From a virus: a DNA stretch of 25,136 bases. The notes under the pieces are model-generated. The model did not search any database. It saw nothing but the letters and a program-made list of their open reading frames with translations, and was not told the DNA's origin. The stretch spans positions 30,292 to 55,427 of the IMG/VR virus record IMGVR_UViG_3300030450_000258; one strand, 5' to 3'. This document shows, piece after piece, positions 1-8,002 of the stretch (its first letter is position 1; each line of letters begins with the position of its first letter). Position numbers and translations under genes: made by a program.

Positions 1-264
1 GGAGATATTAGCGGAAACTCAAATGATAAAGATAGTGGTGTCTCAACATACTCACCTAGCAGTTCTGCAGAAGCACAGAGTGATTGGATAAAAGCAACAA
101 ACGCAGTCAAGGCTGCAGGTAATGATCATCTAGCAAGACATAAAGCTATACTAGCCCAATCAGCAGCAAGTAAAAAGTTTACAGAATTAAAAAAGGCTGA
201 GGTTGCAGAAGATAAGGCTTCAAGAGAAATAGCTCCATCAACAATAGACCAAGAAGCAATATAA
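1..264 (+). CDS. 3' end of an unidentified phage structural-region protein (partial)
   Basis: Frame 1 is open from the first base to TAA at 262-264 and gives the last 87 residues of a protein whose start lies outside the window. The visible part is hydrophilic and rich in Ala, Ser and Lys. It begins with a Ser/Asp-rich stretch (about residues 1-25) and continues as a predicted helical segment with many Lys/Ala/Glu residues. It lies directly upstream of the scaffold gene, where short-tailed phages usually carry the portal gene or a small protein behind it, so the C-terminal tail of a portal is possible. No motif proves this. The gap to the next gene is 69 bases. Confidence 0.6.
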   Translation, partial: GDISGNSNDKDSGVSTYSPSSSAEAQSDWIKATNAVKAAGNDHLARHKAILAQSAASKKFTELKKAEVAEDKASREIAPSTIDQEAI

Positions 265-333
265 TAAAACTAAATTCCATATAACTATAAGGATACCCGG
301 TTACGACTGGCCCCAACATAAGGAGAAAACAAA

Positions 334-1281
334 ATGGTAGAACAAACAGCAGCAGCAACGGAAGAAGCAAAGCCTATAGTAATAGACTCTGCAGCACATC
401 GTAGAAATGCAGAACGTGCTAAACGTGATGAAGAAGAGCTAAAGCAACTCTTAGAGGAACACACAGGTGACTCAGGACAGGAAGAAGAACCCAGTAGCGA
501 AACTGTTGAGGACACCAAAGTTCAGGCAGAGAGTGATTCAGAACAAAAAGAAGAACCAAAAGCTGAAGCACAAGAAGAAGCTGCAGACGATGACTTAAGC
601 GCAGAAGAGAAAACGTTTAAGCAACGCTATGCTGACATCCAACGCCACATGCAAGATAAAGCGGAAGAGCATAAGGCACAAATAGAAAAACTAAAAAATC
701 AGCTAGACTCAGCCGCTAAAAATGAGCTTGTACTACCTAAGTCAGACAAAGAGATAGAAGCTTGGGCTAAGAAGTACCCTGATGTAGCAGGAATAGTAGA
801 AGCTATAGCAGATAAGAAAGCCCAAGAGCGTTCATCAGATATAGATAAGCGTTTAAAAGAAGTAGAAGAGTTACGTGTAAATGCTAAACGTGAGAAAGCT
901 GAAGCTGAATTACTAAGTATGCACTCTGACTTTGAAGCTATTCGTGCAGATGATACTTTCCATGAATGGGCTAAAGAACAGCCTAAATGGGTACAAGATG
1001 CACTATATGAGAATGTTGATGATGCCAAGTCTGTGTCTAGAGTAATAGACTTGTACAAAGCAGACAAAGGTATCACTACAAAGAAACGTAACACAGAGAA
1101 TAAAGACGCAGCTAAGGCTGTTAAGGCTCGTGTACGTAACACACCTGAAACTGAAGAGAGTAATACATATCTTCGTGAGTCTCAGGTTAATAAGATGTCC
1201 ACTAGAGAATATGAGAAACGATCTGATGAGATCATGGAAGCTATTCGTAGTGGAAAGTTTATTTACGATATGTCTAAATAA
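334..1281 (+). CDS. Capsid scaffolding protein
   Basis: This 315-residue protein probably acts as the internal scaffold on which the major capsid protein assembles into a procapsid, after which it leaves or is degraded. Residues 1-90 are extremely acidic and low in complexity (Glu/Ala/Asp-rich), as expected for a disordered scaffold arm. Residues about 90-130 (around KTFKQRYADIQRHMQDKAEE) look like a coiled coil. A second helical charged region at about 170-205 is followed by a compact part with 'HEWAKEQPKWVQDALYEN' and 'VIDLYKADKG', which I recognise from scaffold proteins of marine podoviruses. The C-terminus is basic and aromatic (RSGKFIYDMSK), the usual place for a capsid-binding element. 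ATG 334 is preceded by AAGGAGA at 320-326. Its position immediately before the capsid gene supports the call. Confidence 0.85.
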   Translation: MVEQTAAATEEAKPIVIDSAAHRRNAERAKRDEEELKQLLEEHTGDSGQEEEPSSETVEDTKVQAESDSEQKEEPKAEAQEEAADDDLSAEEKTFKQRYADIQRHMQDKAEEHKAQIEKLKNQLDSAAKNELVLPKSDKEIEAWAKKYPDVAGIVEAIADKKAQERSSDIDKRLKEVEELRVNAKREKAEAELLSMHSDFEAIRADDTFHEWAKEQPKWVQDALYENVDDAKSVSRVIDLYKADKGITTKKRNTENKDAAKAVKARVRNTPETEESNTYLRESQVNKMSTREYEKRSDEIMEAIRSGKFIYDMSK

Positions 1282-1285
1282 TTAC

Positions 1286-1313
1286 TTGACAATAATAAAT
1301 TCGTAAGTATAAC
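1286..1313 (+). promoter_or_regulatory. Predicted sigma70-type promoter for the capsid genes
   Basis: TTGACA at 1286-1291 matches the -35 consensus perfectly. After a 16-base spacer, TATAAC at 1308-1313 matches the -10 consensus at five of six positions. Transcription would begin near 1320. The element starts four bases after the scaffold stop codon, and its only downstream targets are the capsid and later genes, so it would raise capsid mRNA above scaffold mRNA. That host RNA polymerase uses it is inference. Confidence 0.65.
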
Positions 1314-1322
1314 TACTAACAT

Positions 1323-1351
1323 GATAAGAGTGACTTAAATGTTACTCTATC
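1323..1351 (+). promoter_or_regulatory. Hairpin at the predicted 5' end of the capsid mRNA
   Basis: GAT (1323-1325) plus AGAGTGAC (1327-1334) can pair with GTTACTCT (1341-1348) plus ATC (1349-1351). This gives 11 base pairs with one G-U pair and a single bulged A, closed by a six-base TTAAAT loop. It begins a few bases after the predicted transcription start. No T-run follows, so a terminator is unlikely. A 5'-terminal stem that protects the message from decay, or a processing site, fits better. Confidence 0.55.
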
Positions 1352-1518
1352 GTGTGACTAACACTAAGCCACAATAAGAACTACCCAGACATATAGGCCC
1401 AGTAGCTATGAAGTAGGCCAACTGATTAGCAACACTGACTACCCTAATATGAACGGCCTCTTTGGTGGATATGACGTGTACATTTTAACATAGCCATATC
1501 TATATAAGGAGAAACATA
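1352..1518 (+). promoter_or_regulatory. Long capsid-mRNA leader with a stem next to the ribosome binding site
   Basis: With transcription starting near 1320, the capsid message would carry a leader of roughly 200 bases, long for a phage structural gene. TGGATATG (1466-1473) can pair with CATATCTA (1495-1502), forming an 8-bp stem with one G-U pair and a 21-base loop. The stem ends three bases before a strong Shine-Dalgarno sequence, AAGGAGA (1506-1512), which leaves six bases before ATG 1519. A smaller GTGT/ACAC stem lies at 1352-1364. I see no convincing protein gene in this stretch. Confidence 0.4.
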
Positions 1519-2589
1519 ATGGCTTTCGCAACCGCAGCAGGTTATGGCAATTTACCTAATGGTAACTTTTCGCCAATAATCTATTCCAAGCAGGTACAAC
1601 TTGCGTTCCGCAAGAGTGCCGTAGCTAATGCGATCACAAACTCTGATTATTTTGGGGAGATCGCAAACCAAGGTGATACAGTGAAAATTATCAAGGAGCC
1701 AGAAATTTCTGTTTCCTCATATTCTCGCGGTACACAAATCTCAGCACAAGATCTTGATGACGAAGAGTTTCAATTGACTGTTGATAAAGCTAACTACTTT
1801 GCTTTTAAGATGGACGATATTGAAGAAGCTCATAGTCATGTAGATTTTATGCAACTTGCAACAGATCGTGCAGCATACAGACTTGCTGATCAGATGGACC
1901 AAGAAGTTCTAGGCTATCTTTCAGGTTTTAAACAGTCTGCGTTACACGCAAATGCAGGTACAGCTAATGACGTGGTAAACGGCACTAAAGCTGTATCAAC
2001 TGCAGGTTCAGACGAACTTCTTTCTTCTATGAAGTTAAAGAAGGGTTCCTTTGGAAACATTACTACATCATCTGCTGATGATCACTCAATTCCATTGAAA
2101 CCACGTCTAGGTGGCGCAACTGCTGCCGATACTGCAACAGCAACCCCATTACAAGTTATTGCTCGTATGGGGCGTCTTTTAGATCAACAACAAGTTGATA
2201 CAAGAGGCAGATGGTTAGTTGTTGACCCTGTGTTTGTAGAACTACTCAAAGACGAAGACTCACGCATGTTAAATGCTGACTTCGGTGGAGCAGGACTACA
2301 GAATGGTTTGGTATTGAATAACATCCACGGTTTCCGTATGTATACTTCATCAAATCTTCCTTCAATTGGCACAGGACCAGGAACCACAGGTTCGGCTAAC
2401 CAAAACAGTAACTATGGTGTAATCGTAGCAGGTCACGACTCTTCAGTAGCAACTGCAGAGCAAATCAACAAAGTTGAAACTTATCGTGATCCAGATAGCT
2501 TTTCGGACATTGTTCGGGGTATGCACCTATATGGTAGGAAGATTCTTCGTCCAGAAGCAATCGTTACTGCCAAGTACAACGCAGCGTAA
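1519..2589 (+). CDS. Major capsid protein (HK97-fold type)
   Basis: This 356-residue protein forms the icosahedral shell. The N-terminus (LPNGNFSPIIYSKQVQLAF), followed by 'ITNSDYFGEIANQGDTVKI' and a Pro-Glu-Ile strand, matches capsid proteins of marine podoviruses. The C-terminal half holds 'RWLVVDPVFVELLKDEDSRM', then a Gly-rich turn and 'NGLVLNNIHGFRMYTSSNLP', the usual capsid P-domain sequence in this family. The acidic helix at residues 90-135 is also typical. The start has an excellent Shine-Dalgarno sequence (AAGGAGA, 1506-1512). It follows the scaffold and has its own predicted promoter and leader, consistent with very high expression. Codon use here includes more G/C-ending codons than the tail genes, which may reflect high expression. 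Confidence 0.93.
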   Translation: MAFATAAGYGNLPNGNFSPIIYSKQVQLAFRKSAVANAITNSDYFGEIANQGDTVKIIKEPEISVSSYSRGTQISAQDLDDEEFQLTVDKANYFAFKMDDIEEAHSHVDFMQLATDRAAYRLADQMDQEVLGYLSGFKQSALHANAGTANDVVNGTKAVSTAGSDELLSSMKLKKGSFGNITTSSADDHSIPLKPRLGGATAADTATATPLQVIARMGRLLDQQQVDTRGRWLVVDPVFVELLKDEDSRMLNADFGGAGLQNGLVLNNIHGFRMYTSSNLPSIGTGPGTTGSANQNSNYGVIVAGHDSSVATAEQINKVETYRDPDSFSDIVRGMHLYGRKILRPEAIVTAKYNAA

Positions 2590-2603
2590 GGGGGGATTGA
2601 ATA

Positions 2604-3140
2604 ATGGCTACTTATGACATGACTTCAAAGTCCACTGTTGGTGTTAATTCAGACAGCAGTGCAACAGCTACCTCTCGCCATCAAGCAATGGGAATGTACA
2701 TGCGTGAAGCACGTCTTGACATTGCTAAGTTGGTTGCAGCAGGGTACTCATGCGCAGATGGAGACATCTTTCAACTTCTAGAAATTCCTGCTAATACATT
2801 AGTATTGTTTGCAGGTGCTGAAGTTGAAACTGCTTTTAATGGTTCTTCACCAACTGTGGATATTGATTTCGCAGCAGGTGATGACATCGTTGATGGTGGT
2901 GACGTTTCTTCTACTGGCTTTCTAGCTCAAGGTACAAACGGTCAGTCTATGGTCGTGAATACAGCAGCAGCAGATACGTTTACAGCACACGTAACAACTA
3001 CAGATACAATTGACGTTAAGTTGATTGCAGGTTCTGCAGATGTTACTTCTGGTATCTTACGTGTTCTTGCATGTTGCATTGACACAGGTGCTAGAGGAGG
3101 ACGTGCTCCTGATGAAGTAGATAGAGATCTACTTGCGTAA
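2604..3140 (+). CDS. Probable capsid decoration/accessory head protein
   Basis: This 178-residue protein starts 14 bases after the capsid stop, behind a G-rich ribosome site (GGGGGGA), and lies in the same apparent transcription unit, bounded downstream by the hairpin at 3155-3178. A variable Ser/Thr-rich N-terminus (1-25) is followed by 'MGMYMREARLDIAKL' and then beta-rich sequence with many Gly, Asp and Thr residues. The segment 'ILRVLACCIDTGARGG' is near the end. Size, beta character and co-transcription with the capsid gene suggest a protein bound to the outside of the head in many copies. I do not recognise a defined family motif, so another head or head-fibre role is possible. Confidence 0.55.
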   Translation: MATYDMTSKSTVGVNSDSSATATSRHQAMGMYMREARLDIAKLVAAGYSCADGDIFQLLEIPANTLVLFAGAEVETAFNGSSPTVDIDFAAGDDIVDGGDVSSTGFLAQGTNGQSMVVNTAAADTFTAHVTTTDTIDVKLIAGSADVTSGILRVLACCIDTGARGGRAPDEVDRDLLA

Positions 3141-3154
3141 CATAACCTAAAAGT

Positions 3155-3178
3155 GGGGGGCTAGGAAACTAGCCCCTC
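3155..3178 (+). terminator. Strong GAAA-loop hairpin after the capsid/decoration genes
   Basis: GGGGCTAG (3157-3164) and CTAGCCCC (3169-3176) pair perfectly around a GAAA tetraloop (3165-3168). One G-U and one G-C pair at the base extend the stem to ten pairs (3155-3178). The following bases (TCTACGTACATCT) are only mildly T-rich, so this would be a leaky terminator or an RNA end-protecting/processing stem. Its place between head and tail genes fits a stoichiometry control. Confidence 0.65.
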
Positions 3179-3202
3179 TACGTACATCTAAAGGGCATCA
3201 AT

Positions 3203-3931
3203 ATGGCTACTACATATCTTACACTTGTTAATGAACTATTACGTAGATTAAATGAAGTTACTCTAGACACTGCAGGTGATGGTTTTACAACTGTACGTAA
3301 TGTACAAGCTTTAGCAAAAGATGCAATCAATAATAGTATTAGACTCATTGTTCAAACTGGACAAGAGTTTCCTTTTTTAAAAACAACAGAAACACAAACA
3401 CTTACTGCAGGTACTAGACAATATAGTTTTCCTACTGATTACTCAAGCACAGATTGGGATACATTTTATCTTAAAAAGTTAACTTCTAAAGATAATGCCC
3501 CTGTGAGATTAAAGCCAATCAGCTATGATGACTATATTCAAAACCACAGAAATATTGATGACACAGGTGATCAAACAGATGGAGATGGTGCTCCAATATA
3601 CGTATACCAAACACTAGAAGAAAAGTTTGGTGTAACTCCTGTACCTGATGCAGCCTACCAAGTAGAGTACATCTACTGGTCTTTCCCCAGTGACTTAACT
3701 AACTTTAATGATACTTCAGTTATACCTGATAGGTTTAACCACGTTGTTATTGATGGCGCTATGATGTTTATGATGCGCTTTCGTAGCAACGAACAAAGTG
3801 CTGCTATGCATCAAAACAACTTTGATGATGGCATAAAGCAGATGCGTAGAGTGCTAGTTGATGATCCTCTTATTGTAAGATCCACAGTAATAACAAGATC
3901 CAACACAAGTACGTTTGGGAGATTTATTTAA
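3203..3931 (+). CDS. Head-tail adaptor (tail tubular protein A-like)
   Basis: This 242-residue protein probably forms the ring that joins the portal to the tail nozzle, as T7 gp11 and P22 gp4 do. The N-terminus 'TYLTLVNELLRRLNEV', followed by a helix 'VQALAKDAINNSIRLIV', is the familiar opening of this adaptor family in marine phages. It is followed by 'EFPFLKTTETQTLTAGTRQYSFP' split over a beta region, and a late helical stretch with 'HVVIDGAMMFMMRFR'. The gene follows the head genes and precedes the nozzle gene by two bases, the usual podovirus order. ATG 3203 has a modest ribosome site (AAAGGG, 3191-3196). Assignment is by sequence resemblance and synteny. Confidence 0.8.
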   Translation: MATTYLTLVNELLRRLNEVTLDTAGDGFTTVRNVQALAKDAINNSIRLIVQTGQEFPFLKTTETQTLTAGTRQYSFPTDYSSTDWDTFYLKKLTSKDNAPVRLKPISYDDYIQNHRNIDDTGDQTDGDGAPIYVYQTLEEKFGVTPVPDAAYQVEYIYWSFPSDLTNFNDTSVIPDRFNHVVIDGAMMFMMRFRSNEQSAAMHQNNFDDGIKQMRRVLVDDPLIVRSTVITRSNTSTFGRFI

Positions 3932-3933
3932 CA

Positions 3934-5487
3934 ATGGCAGATAATCTAGCCTCGTTTAAGATATTCTGTCAGGGTGGGCTAAACACTAGTAGAGATGTTT
4001 TATCCCAAGGTGAAACTGCACCTGGCTCTGCTATAAAGCTTACAAACTATGAGCCATCTGTTACTGGTGGTTATCGTAAGATAAACGGATTTAGTAATGA
4101 CTATGGGACAGTAACAGGTACAGGAAATGTTCTTGGGGTCTGCGTAGCTAATGGTATTAATGATGGTATACTAGCTTGCCGTACTCCCTCTAGTGGTAAT
4201 AATTATTTACATCATTGGAGTACTTCTGGCTCATCTTGGACTGCTGTATCTACTTCAGGTTCTCCTACAATGTCGGGAGTTACTAAAGTTAGATTTACAA
4301 AGTTTAACTTTGGTAGCCCTAAAGTTATTTTAACTGATGGTGTAAACCCTGCTGCTACATATGATGGATCAACATATACTCAAATAACACACGCCAACGC
4401 TCCTGATGACCCCAAAGTATCTGCTGTATTTCAAAACCATATGTTTCTAGCAGCAGACCCTAATGAAGATACTAACTTATATTTTAGTGCTCCTTTAGCA
4501 GAAACAGATTTTAGCGCAGCTAATGGTTCCGGTGTAATAAATGTAGGCTTTCCTATAGTAGCCATAAAGACGTTTCGTGATGCTTTGTATATTTTTGGCA
4601 GTAACAACATTCGTAAGCTTGTTGGTAATAATATTTCTAATTTCGTATTAGAATCTGTTACAGATAATCTTGGGTGTTTAGCTACAGACAGTGTTATAGA
4701 GATAGGTGGTGACTTATTATTCTTATCTCAGGATGGTCTACGCCCAGTTTCAGGCACAGACAAAATTGGCGATGTAAATCTAGAGACTGTATCAAAAGAC
4801 ATTCAGTCAGTATTTACAGATGTTGTTTTTGATATTGATTTAGATGGTTTAAATGCTGTTGTTATTAGAGGTAAAACTCAGTTCAGATACTTCTTTGCTG
4901 CTGCAGACACTCAAGGTGTTATAGGTGGATTTAGACAAACACCTAATGGTTTACAGTTTGAATATGGGCAATTATTAGGTATCACAGCTACCTGTGCAGA
5001 CAGTGGTTACATAGGACAAAACGAATTTGTATTACATGGAGATAGTACAGGTAAAGTTTATAGACAAGAAAAAGGTAACAGCTTTGGAGGAAGCGATATA
5101 TTTAGTGCTTTCCAAACTCCTTACTTGTATATGCAAGACCCAGAGCAACGTAAAATATTTTATACTATAGCAACTTATTTACGCTCTGAAGGCGATAATG
5201 AAATATTAATGTCAGCAGTGTATGATTACGAAGATGTAAATGTATTAAACCCAAATGACTTTACAATAAGTAATACGAATGCTGCAGCTTATTATAATGA
5301 GGCTGCGTATGCTGCTGCTGATGCTACTAGTGGTGCTGTTTACGATGGTAGTCCTGCGCCTATACGAAGAACAAATGTGTCAGGATCAGGAAAATCAATT
5401 TCAATAAGATATGTTACAAATGACACAAAACCTTCACACAGTATACAAGGTTTCGTAATTACATTTGGGGTAGGAGATAGGTTATAA
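3934..5487 (+). CDS. Tail nozzle / packaged-DNA stabilisation protein (tail tubular protein B-like)
   Basis: This 517-residue, beta-rich protein probably forms the tube below the adaptor and closes the DNA channel, as T7 gp12 and P22 gp10 do. The N-terminal region (residues about 12-53), with 'CQGGLNTSRDVLSQGETAPG' and then 'LTNYEPSVTGGYRKINGF', is a strong family signature. The middle carries repeating beta segments such as 'VILTDGVNPAATYDG', 'FQNHMFLAA' and 'IKTFRDALYIFG', as in propeller-like nozzle domains. It starts two bases after the adaptor stop and its own stop is separated by a single base from the fibre gene ATG, so the three tail genes are likely translated from one message. Confidence 0.82.
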   Translation: MADNLASFKIFCQGGLNTSRDVLSQGETAPGSAIKLTNYEPSVTGGYRKINGFSNDYGTVTGTGNVLGVCVANGINDGILACRTPSSGNNYLHHWSTSGSSWTAVSTSGSPTMSGVTKVRFTKFNFGSPKVILTDGVNPAATYDGSTYTQITHANAPDDPKVSAVFQNHMFLAADPNEDTNLYFSAPLAETDFSAANGSGVINVGFPIVAIKTFRDALYIFGSNNIRKLVGNNISNFVLESVTDNLGCLATDSVIEIGGDLLFLSQDGLRPVSGTDKIGDVNLETVSKDIQSVFTDVVFDIDLDGLNAVVIRGKTQFRYFFAAADTQGVIGGFRQTPNGLQFEYGQLLGITATCADSGYIGQNEFVLHGDSTGKVYRQEKGNSFGGSDIFSAFQTPYLYMQDPEQRKIFYTIATYLRSEGDNEILMSAVYDYEDVNVLNPNDFTISNTNAAAYYNEAAYAAADATSGAVYDGSPAPIRRTNVSGSGKSISIRYVTNDTKPSHSIQGFVITFGVGDRL

Positions 5488-5488
5488 A

Positions 5489-7987
5489 ATGGCAGGTTAT
5501 TCAAGACAATCCTCATCAACAATACAACCTAATGAGGTTATTAAAGCTGCACCAGTAAATGCAGAGTATAACGCAATACGAGATGCGTTTGCTTTGTCAG
5601 GTGGGCATAAACATGACGGTAGTTCAACTGAAGGTGCATACGTACCTCTCATAGCTGACACTGATGCTTTAAATAAAATAGCAGTAGATACTAGCAACAA
5701 TAGGCATGGTGTGTTTGTTGAAGTTTCTTCCTCAGCAGTAGAGCAGCTTAGGTTTCAAGACGGTGTAATTGTACCTGTAACAGATAATGATATAGACTTG
5801 GGCACAAGTTCTGTAGAGTTTAAAGATTTATATCTAGATGGTACAGCTACGGTAGATACACTTCAAGTGGATGAGAACGCTACAGTAACAGGTAATCTTT
5901 CTGTAAATGGAAACACTACACTTGGTAATGCAGCTACAGATACAGTTACAATAACTGCTGATGTTGCTTCTGCTCTTACTCCTTCTGCTGATGATACACA
6001 TGACTTGGGTGCTACAGGTTCTGAGTGGCGTAATTTATACATAGACGGTACAGCTAATATAGATACCCTTGCTGTTGATGCAAATGGTACGGTGGCAGGT
6101 ACTCTTGTAGTGACAGGAGCTACAACACTAAATGGTGGTCTTGTCATGGATACAGATAAGTTTACCGTTGCGGATACAAGTGGTAACACTTCTATTGGGG
6201 GTACTCTTACAGTTGCAGGTGCAACTACGTTAGCTGCTACATCTTTTGGTGACGCAAACATTACCAATGTAGGAGATATAGCGTTAGACAGTATTAGTGC
6301 AGACGGTAGCACAATTACTATTACTGGTAACACTACATTTGCTGATGGCTCTTATGATTTTAACATAGCCTCTCACGATGGAACAAATGGACTTGCTCTT
6401 GGTGGTACAGTAGTAACTGCTTCAGCAGCAGAACTAAACATCATGGATGGAGTAACTGCTACTACTTCTGAACTTAACATTATGGATGGCGTTACATCCA
6501 CGACTGCAGAGTTAAACATACTTGATGGGGTAACTTCAACAGCTGCAGAATTAAATATACTAGACGGTGTTACTGCCACTGCTGCAGAGCTTAATACACT
6601 AGATGGCGTCACAGCAGTCGTGGGGGAACTTAACGCACTAGACTTAGGAAGTACTGCAGTTGGTACTGCTATTGCATCTAAGGCTGTAGTGTTAGACTCT
6701 AATAAAGATTACACAGGTATTCGTAACTTTACAATAACAGGCAACTTGACTGTAGGTGGTACTACCACAGTTGTAGATACTGTTACTATGAATGCACAGA
6801 ATGCTGTGGTATTTGAGGGTGCTACTGCTGATGACTACGAAACTACACTTACTATTGTAGATCCTACAGCAGATCGTACAATTAACCTCCCTAACCAAAG
6901 TGGTACTATTCCTGTACTAGCTGCAGTAAGTACAACTCAAATTAGTGCTACACCTGAAGAGTTAAACATCATGGATGGTGACACTTCTGCTACATCTACT
7001 ACACTTGCAGATGCAGATAGAGTTGTGGTTAATGATGCAGGGACTATGAAGCAGGTAGCCCTTACTGATTTTGAAACATATATGGAGACATCTTTAGATA
7101 CTCTCAGTAATGTAACTACAGTAGGTGCATTGAATAGTGGCAGCATCTCAAGTGGATTTGGTGCTATAAACAATGGTTCAAGTGCTATTACCACAACAGG
7201 CACTGTAACTTATGGTAGCTTGTCAGACGGAACTATAACTATTACAGGCTTTGTTGATGAAGATGATATGTCATCTAATAGTGCAACATTAGTTCCTACA
7301 CAACAATCAGTAGAAGCTCGTATCCAAGCTGTAAATGCGGCTGCTAATAATGTAACAGGTCTTAACGCCACAGGTGCAGAGCTTAATACTGTAGCAGATG
7401 TATCAGCAATTAGTCCTGACACTTCTACAGCAGTAGCAAACAATGATGCAATACTTATGTACGATAATTCAGCTACTGGATTAAAGTATTTTGATGTAGA
7501 TTTACTTGATACGTACTATGCACAAACAACAAAAACATTAACAAACAAAACAATTACAAGCCCTACAGTAAGCGGTTTATATTTAAGTGACGCAGGTATT
7601 ACTATAGAAGGGTCTAGTGCAAACGATTACGAAACTGTTCTAACAGTTACTAACCCTACTGCAGATAGAACTATTACATTTCCAGATGCTACAGGTACAG
7701 TTGCCTTACTAGCAAGCCCTACTTTTACAGGAACGTTAACTTCACCTACTATAAACGCATCAACTGCTTTACAAATAGGTGGAGTAGCAGTAACATCTAC
7801 AGCAGCAGAGCTTAATATTCTTGATGGTGTAACATCTACAGCAGCAGAGCTTAATATTCTTGACGGAGTTACAGCGACAGCCACTGAATTAAATTATGTA
7901 GATGGTGTAACCTCTGCAGTACAAACCCAATTAGACGCTAAAGCAACAACTGGTAAAGCAATTGCTATGGCAATGGTATTTGGATAA
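5489..7987 (+). CDS. Long tail fibre with 13-residue repeats
   Basis: This 832-residue fibrous protein probably attaches to the tail and projects toward the host surface. Residues 1-60 (around 'IQPNEVIKAAPVNAEYNAIRDAF' read in parts, then GGHKHDGSS) look like the virion-attachment end. The shaft is low-complexity Thr/Ala/Asp/Gly sequence with imperfect motifs such as 'LGTSSVEFKDLYLDGTATVD', repeated as 'LGATGSEWRNLYIDGTANID'. Blocks of 13-residue 'AELNILDGVTSTA' repeats lie at residues about 315-392 and 774-812. Two 'DYETTLTIVDPTADRTINLP'-type motifs (about 452 and 715) are known from cyanophage and other marine phage fibres. The C-terminus is short and ends in 'AIAMAMVFG'. Start ATG 5489 follows GGAG at 5473-5476. 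The receptor is unknown. Confidence 0.8.
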   Translation: MAGYSRQSSSTIQPNEVIKAAPVNAEYNAIRDAFALSGGHKHDGSSTEGAYVPLIADTDALNKIAVDTSNNRHGVFVEVSSSAVEQLRFQDGVIVPVTDNDIDLGTSSVEFKDLYLDGTATVDTLQVDENATVTGNLSVNGNTTLGNAATDTVTITADVASALTPSADDTHDLGATGSEWRNLYIDGTANIDTLAVDANGTVAGTLVVTGATTLNGGLVMDTDKFTVADTSGNTSIGGTLTVAGATTLAATSFGDANITNVGDIALDSISADGSTITITGNTTFADGSYDFNIASHDGTNGLALGGTVVTASAAELNIMDGVTATTSELNIMDGVTSTTAELNILDGVTSTAAELNILDGVTATAAELNTLDGVTAVVGELNALDLGSTAVGTAIASKAVVLDSNKDYTGIRNFTITGNLTVGGTTTVVDTVTMNAQNAVVFEGATADDYETTLTIVDPTADRTINLPNQSGTIPVLAAVSTTQISATPEELNIMDGDTSATSTTLADADRVVVNDAGTMKQVALTDFETYMETSLDTLSNVTTVGALNSGSISSGFGAINNGSSAITTTGTVTYGSLSDGTITITGFVDEDDMSSNSATLVPTQQSVEARIQAVNAAANNVTGLNATGAELNTVADVSAISPDTSTAVANNDAILMYDNSATGLKYFDVDLLDTYYAQTTKTLTNKTITSPTVSGLYLSDAGITIEGSSANDYETVLTVTNPTADRTITFPDATGTVALLASPTFTGTLTSPTINASTALQIGGVAVTSTAAELNILDGVTSTAAELNILDGVTATATELNYVDGVTSAVQTQLDAKATTGKAIAMAMVFG
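6431..6664 (+). repeat. Six tandem 39-bp (13-codon) repeats in the tail fibre
   Basis: The codons for Glu-Leu-Asn recur at exact 39-base steps from 6431 to 6626, giving six in-frame 13-residue units of the type ELN-I-[ML]-DGVT-x(4). The DNA copies differ at many third positions, so the array is old, while the protein pattern is well conserved except in the last unit (ELNALDLGS). Confidence 0.85.
7790..7924 (+). repeat. C-terminal 39-bp repeats, two copies nearly identical in DNA
   Basis: A 35-base stretch at 7790-7824 is repeated without change at 7829-7863, a 39-base period. A third, diverged copy follows (ELNYVDGVT, from 7886). Unlike the earlier array, two of these copies are almost identical in DNA, which suggests recent duplication or conversion. 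Confidence 0.85.
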
Positions 7988-8002
7988 TAAAGGAGTTTTT
8001 AA

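Noticed and set aside
280-291. TATAAC/TATAAG boxes before the scaffold gene
   Set aside because: No -35-like hexamer at suitable spacing, so I do not call a promoter.
297-310. CCGGT-TACG-ACTGG hairpin upstream of the scaffold gene
   Set aside because: Only five pairs with one G-U and no extension; could be chance, although the loop is of a stable type.
1449-1493. 14-codon frame (MNGLFGGYDVYILT) in the capsid leader
   Set aside because: No ribosome site in front of it, and it overlaps the leader stem; too short to support as a gene without homologues.
5863-6333. Long open frames on the minus strand opposite the repeat fibre and other genes (also 699-1142, 6937-7203, 11945-12274)
   Set aside because: They lie entirely within strong + strand genes, mirror their repeats, and have no ribosome sites or recognisable products.
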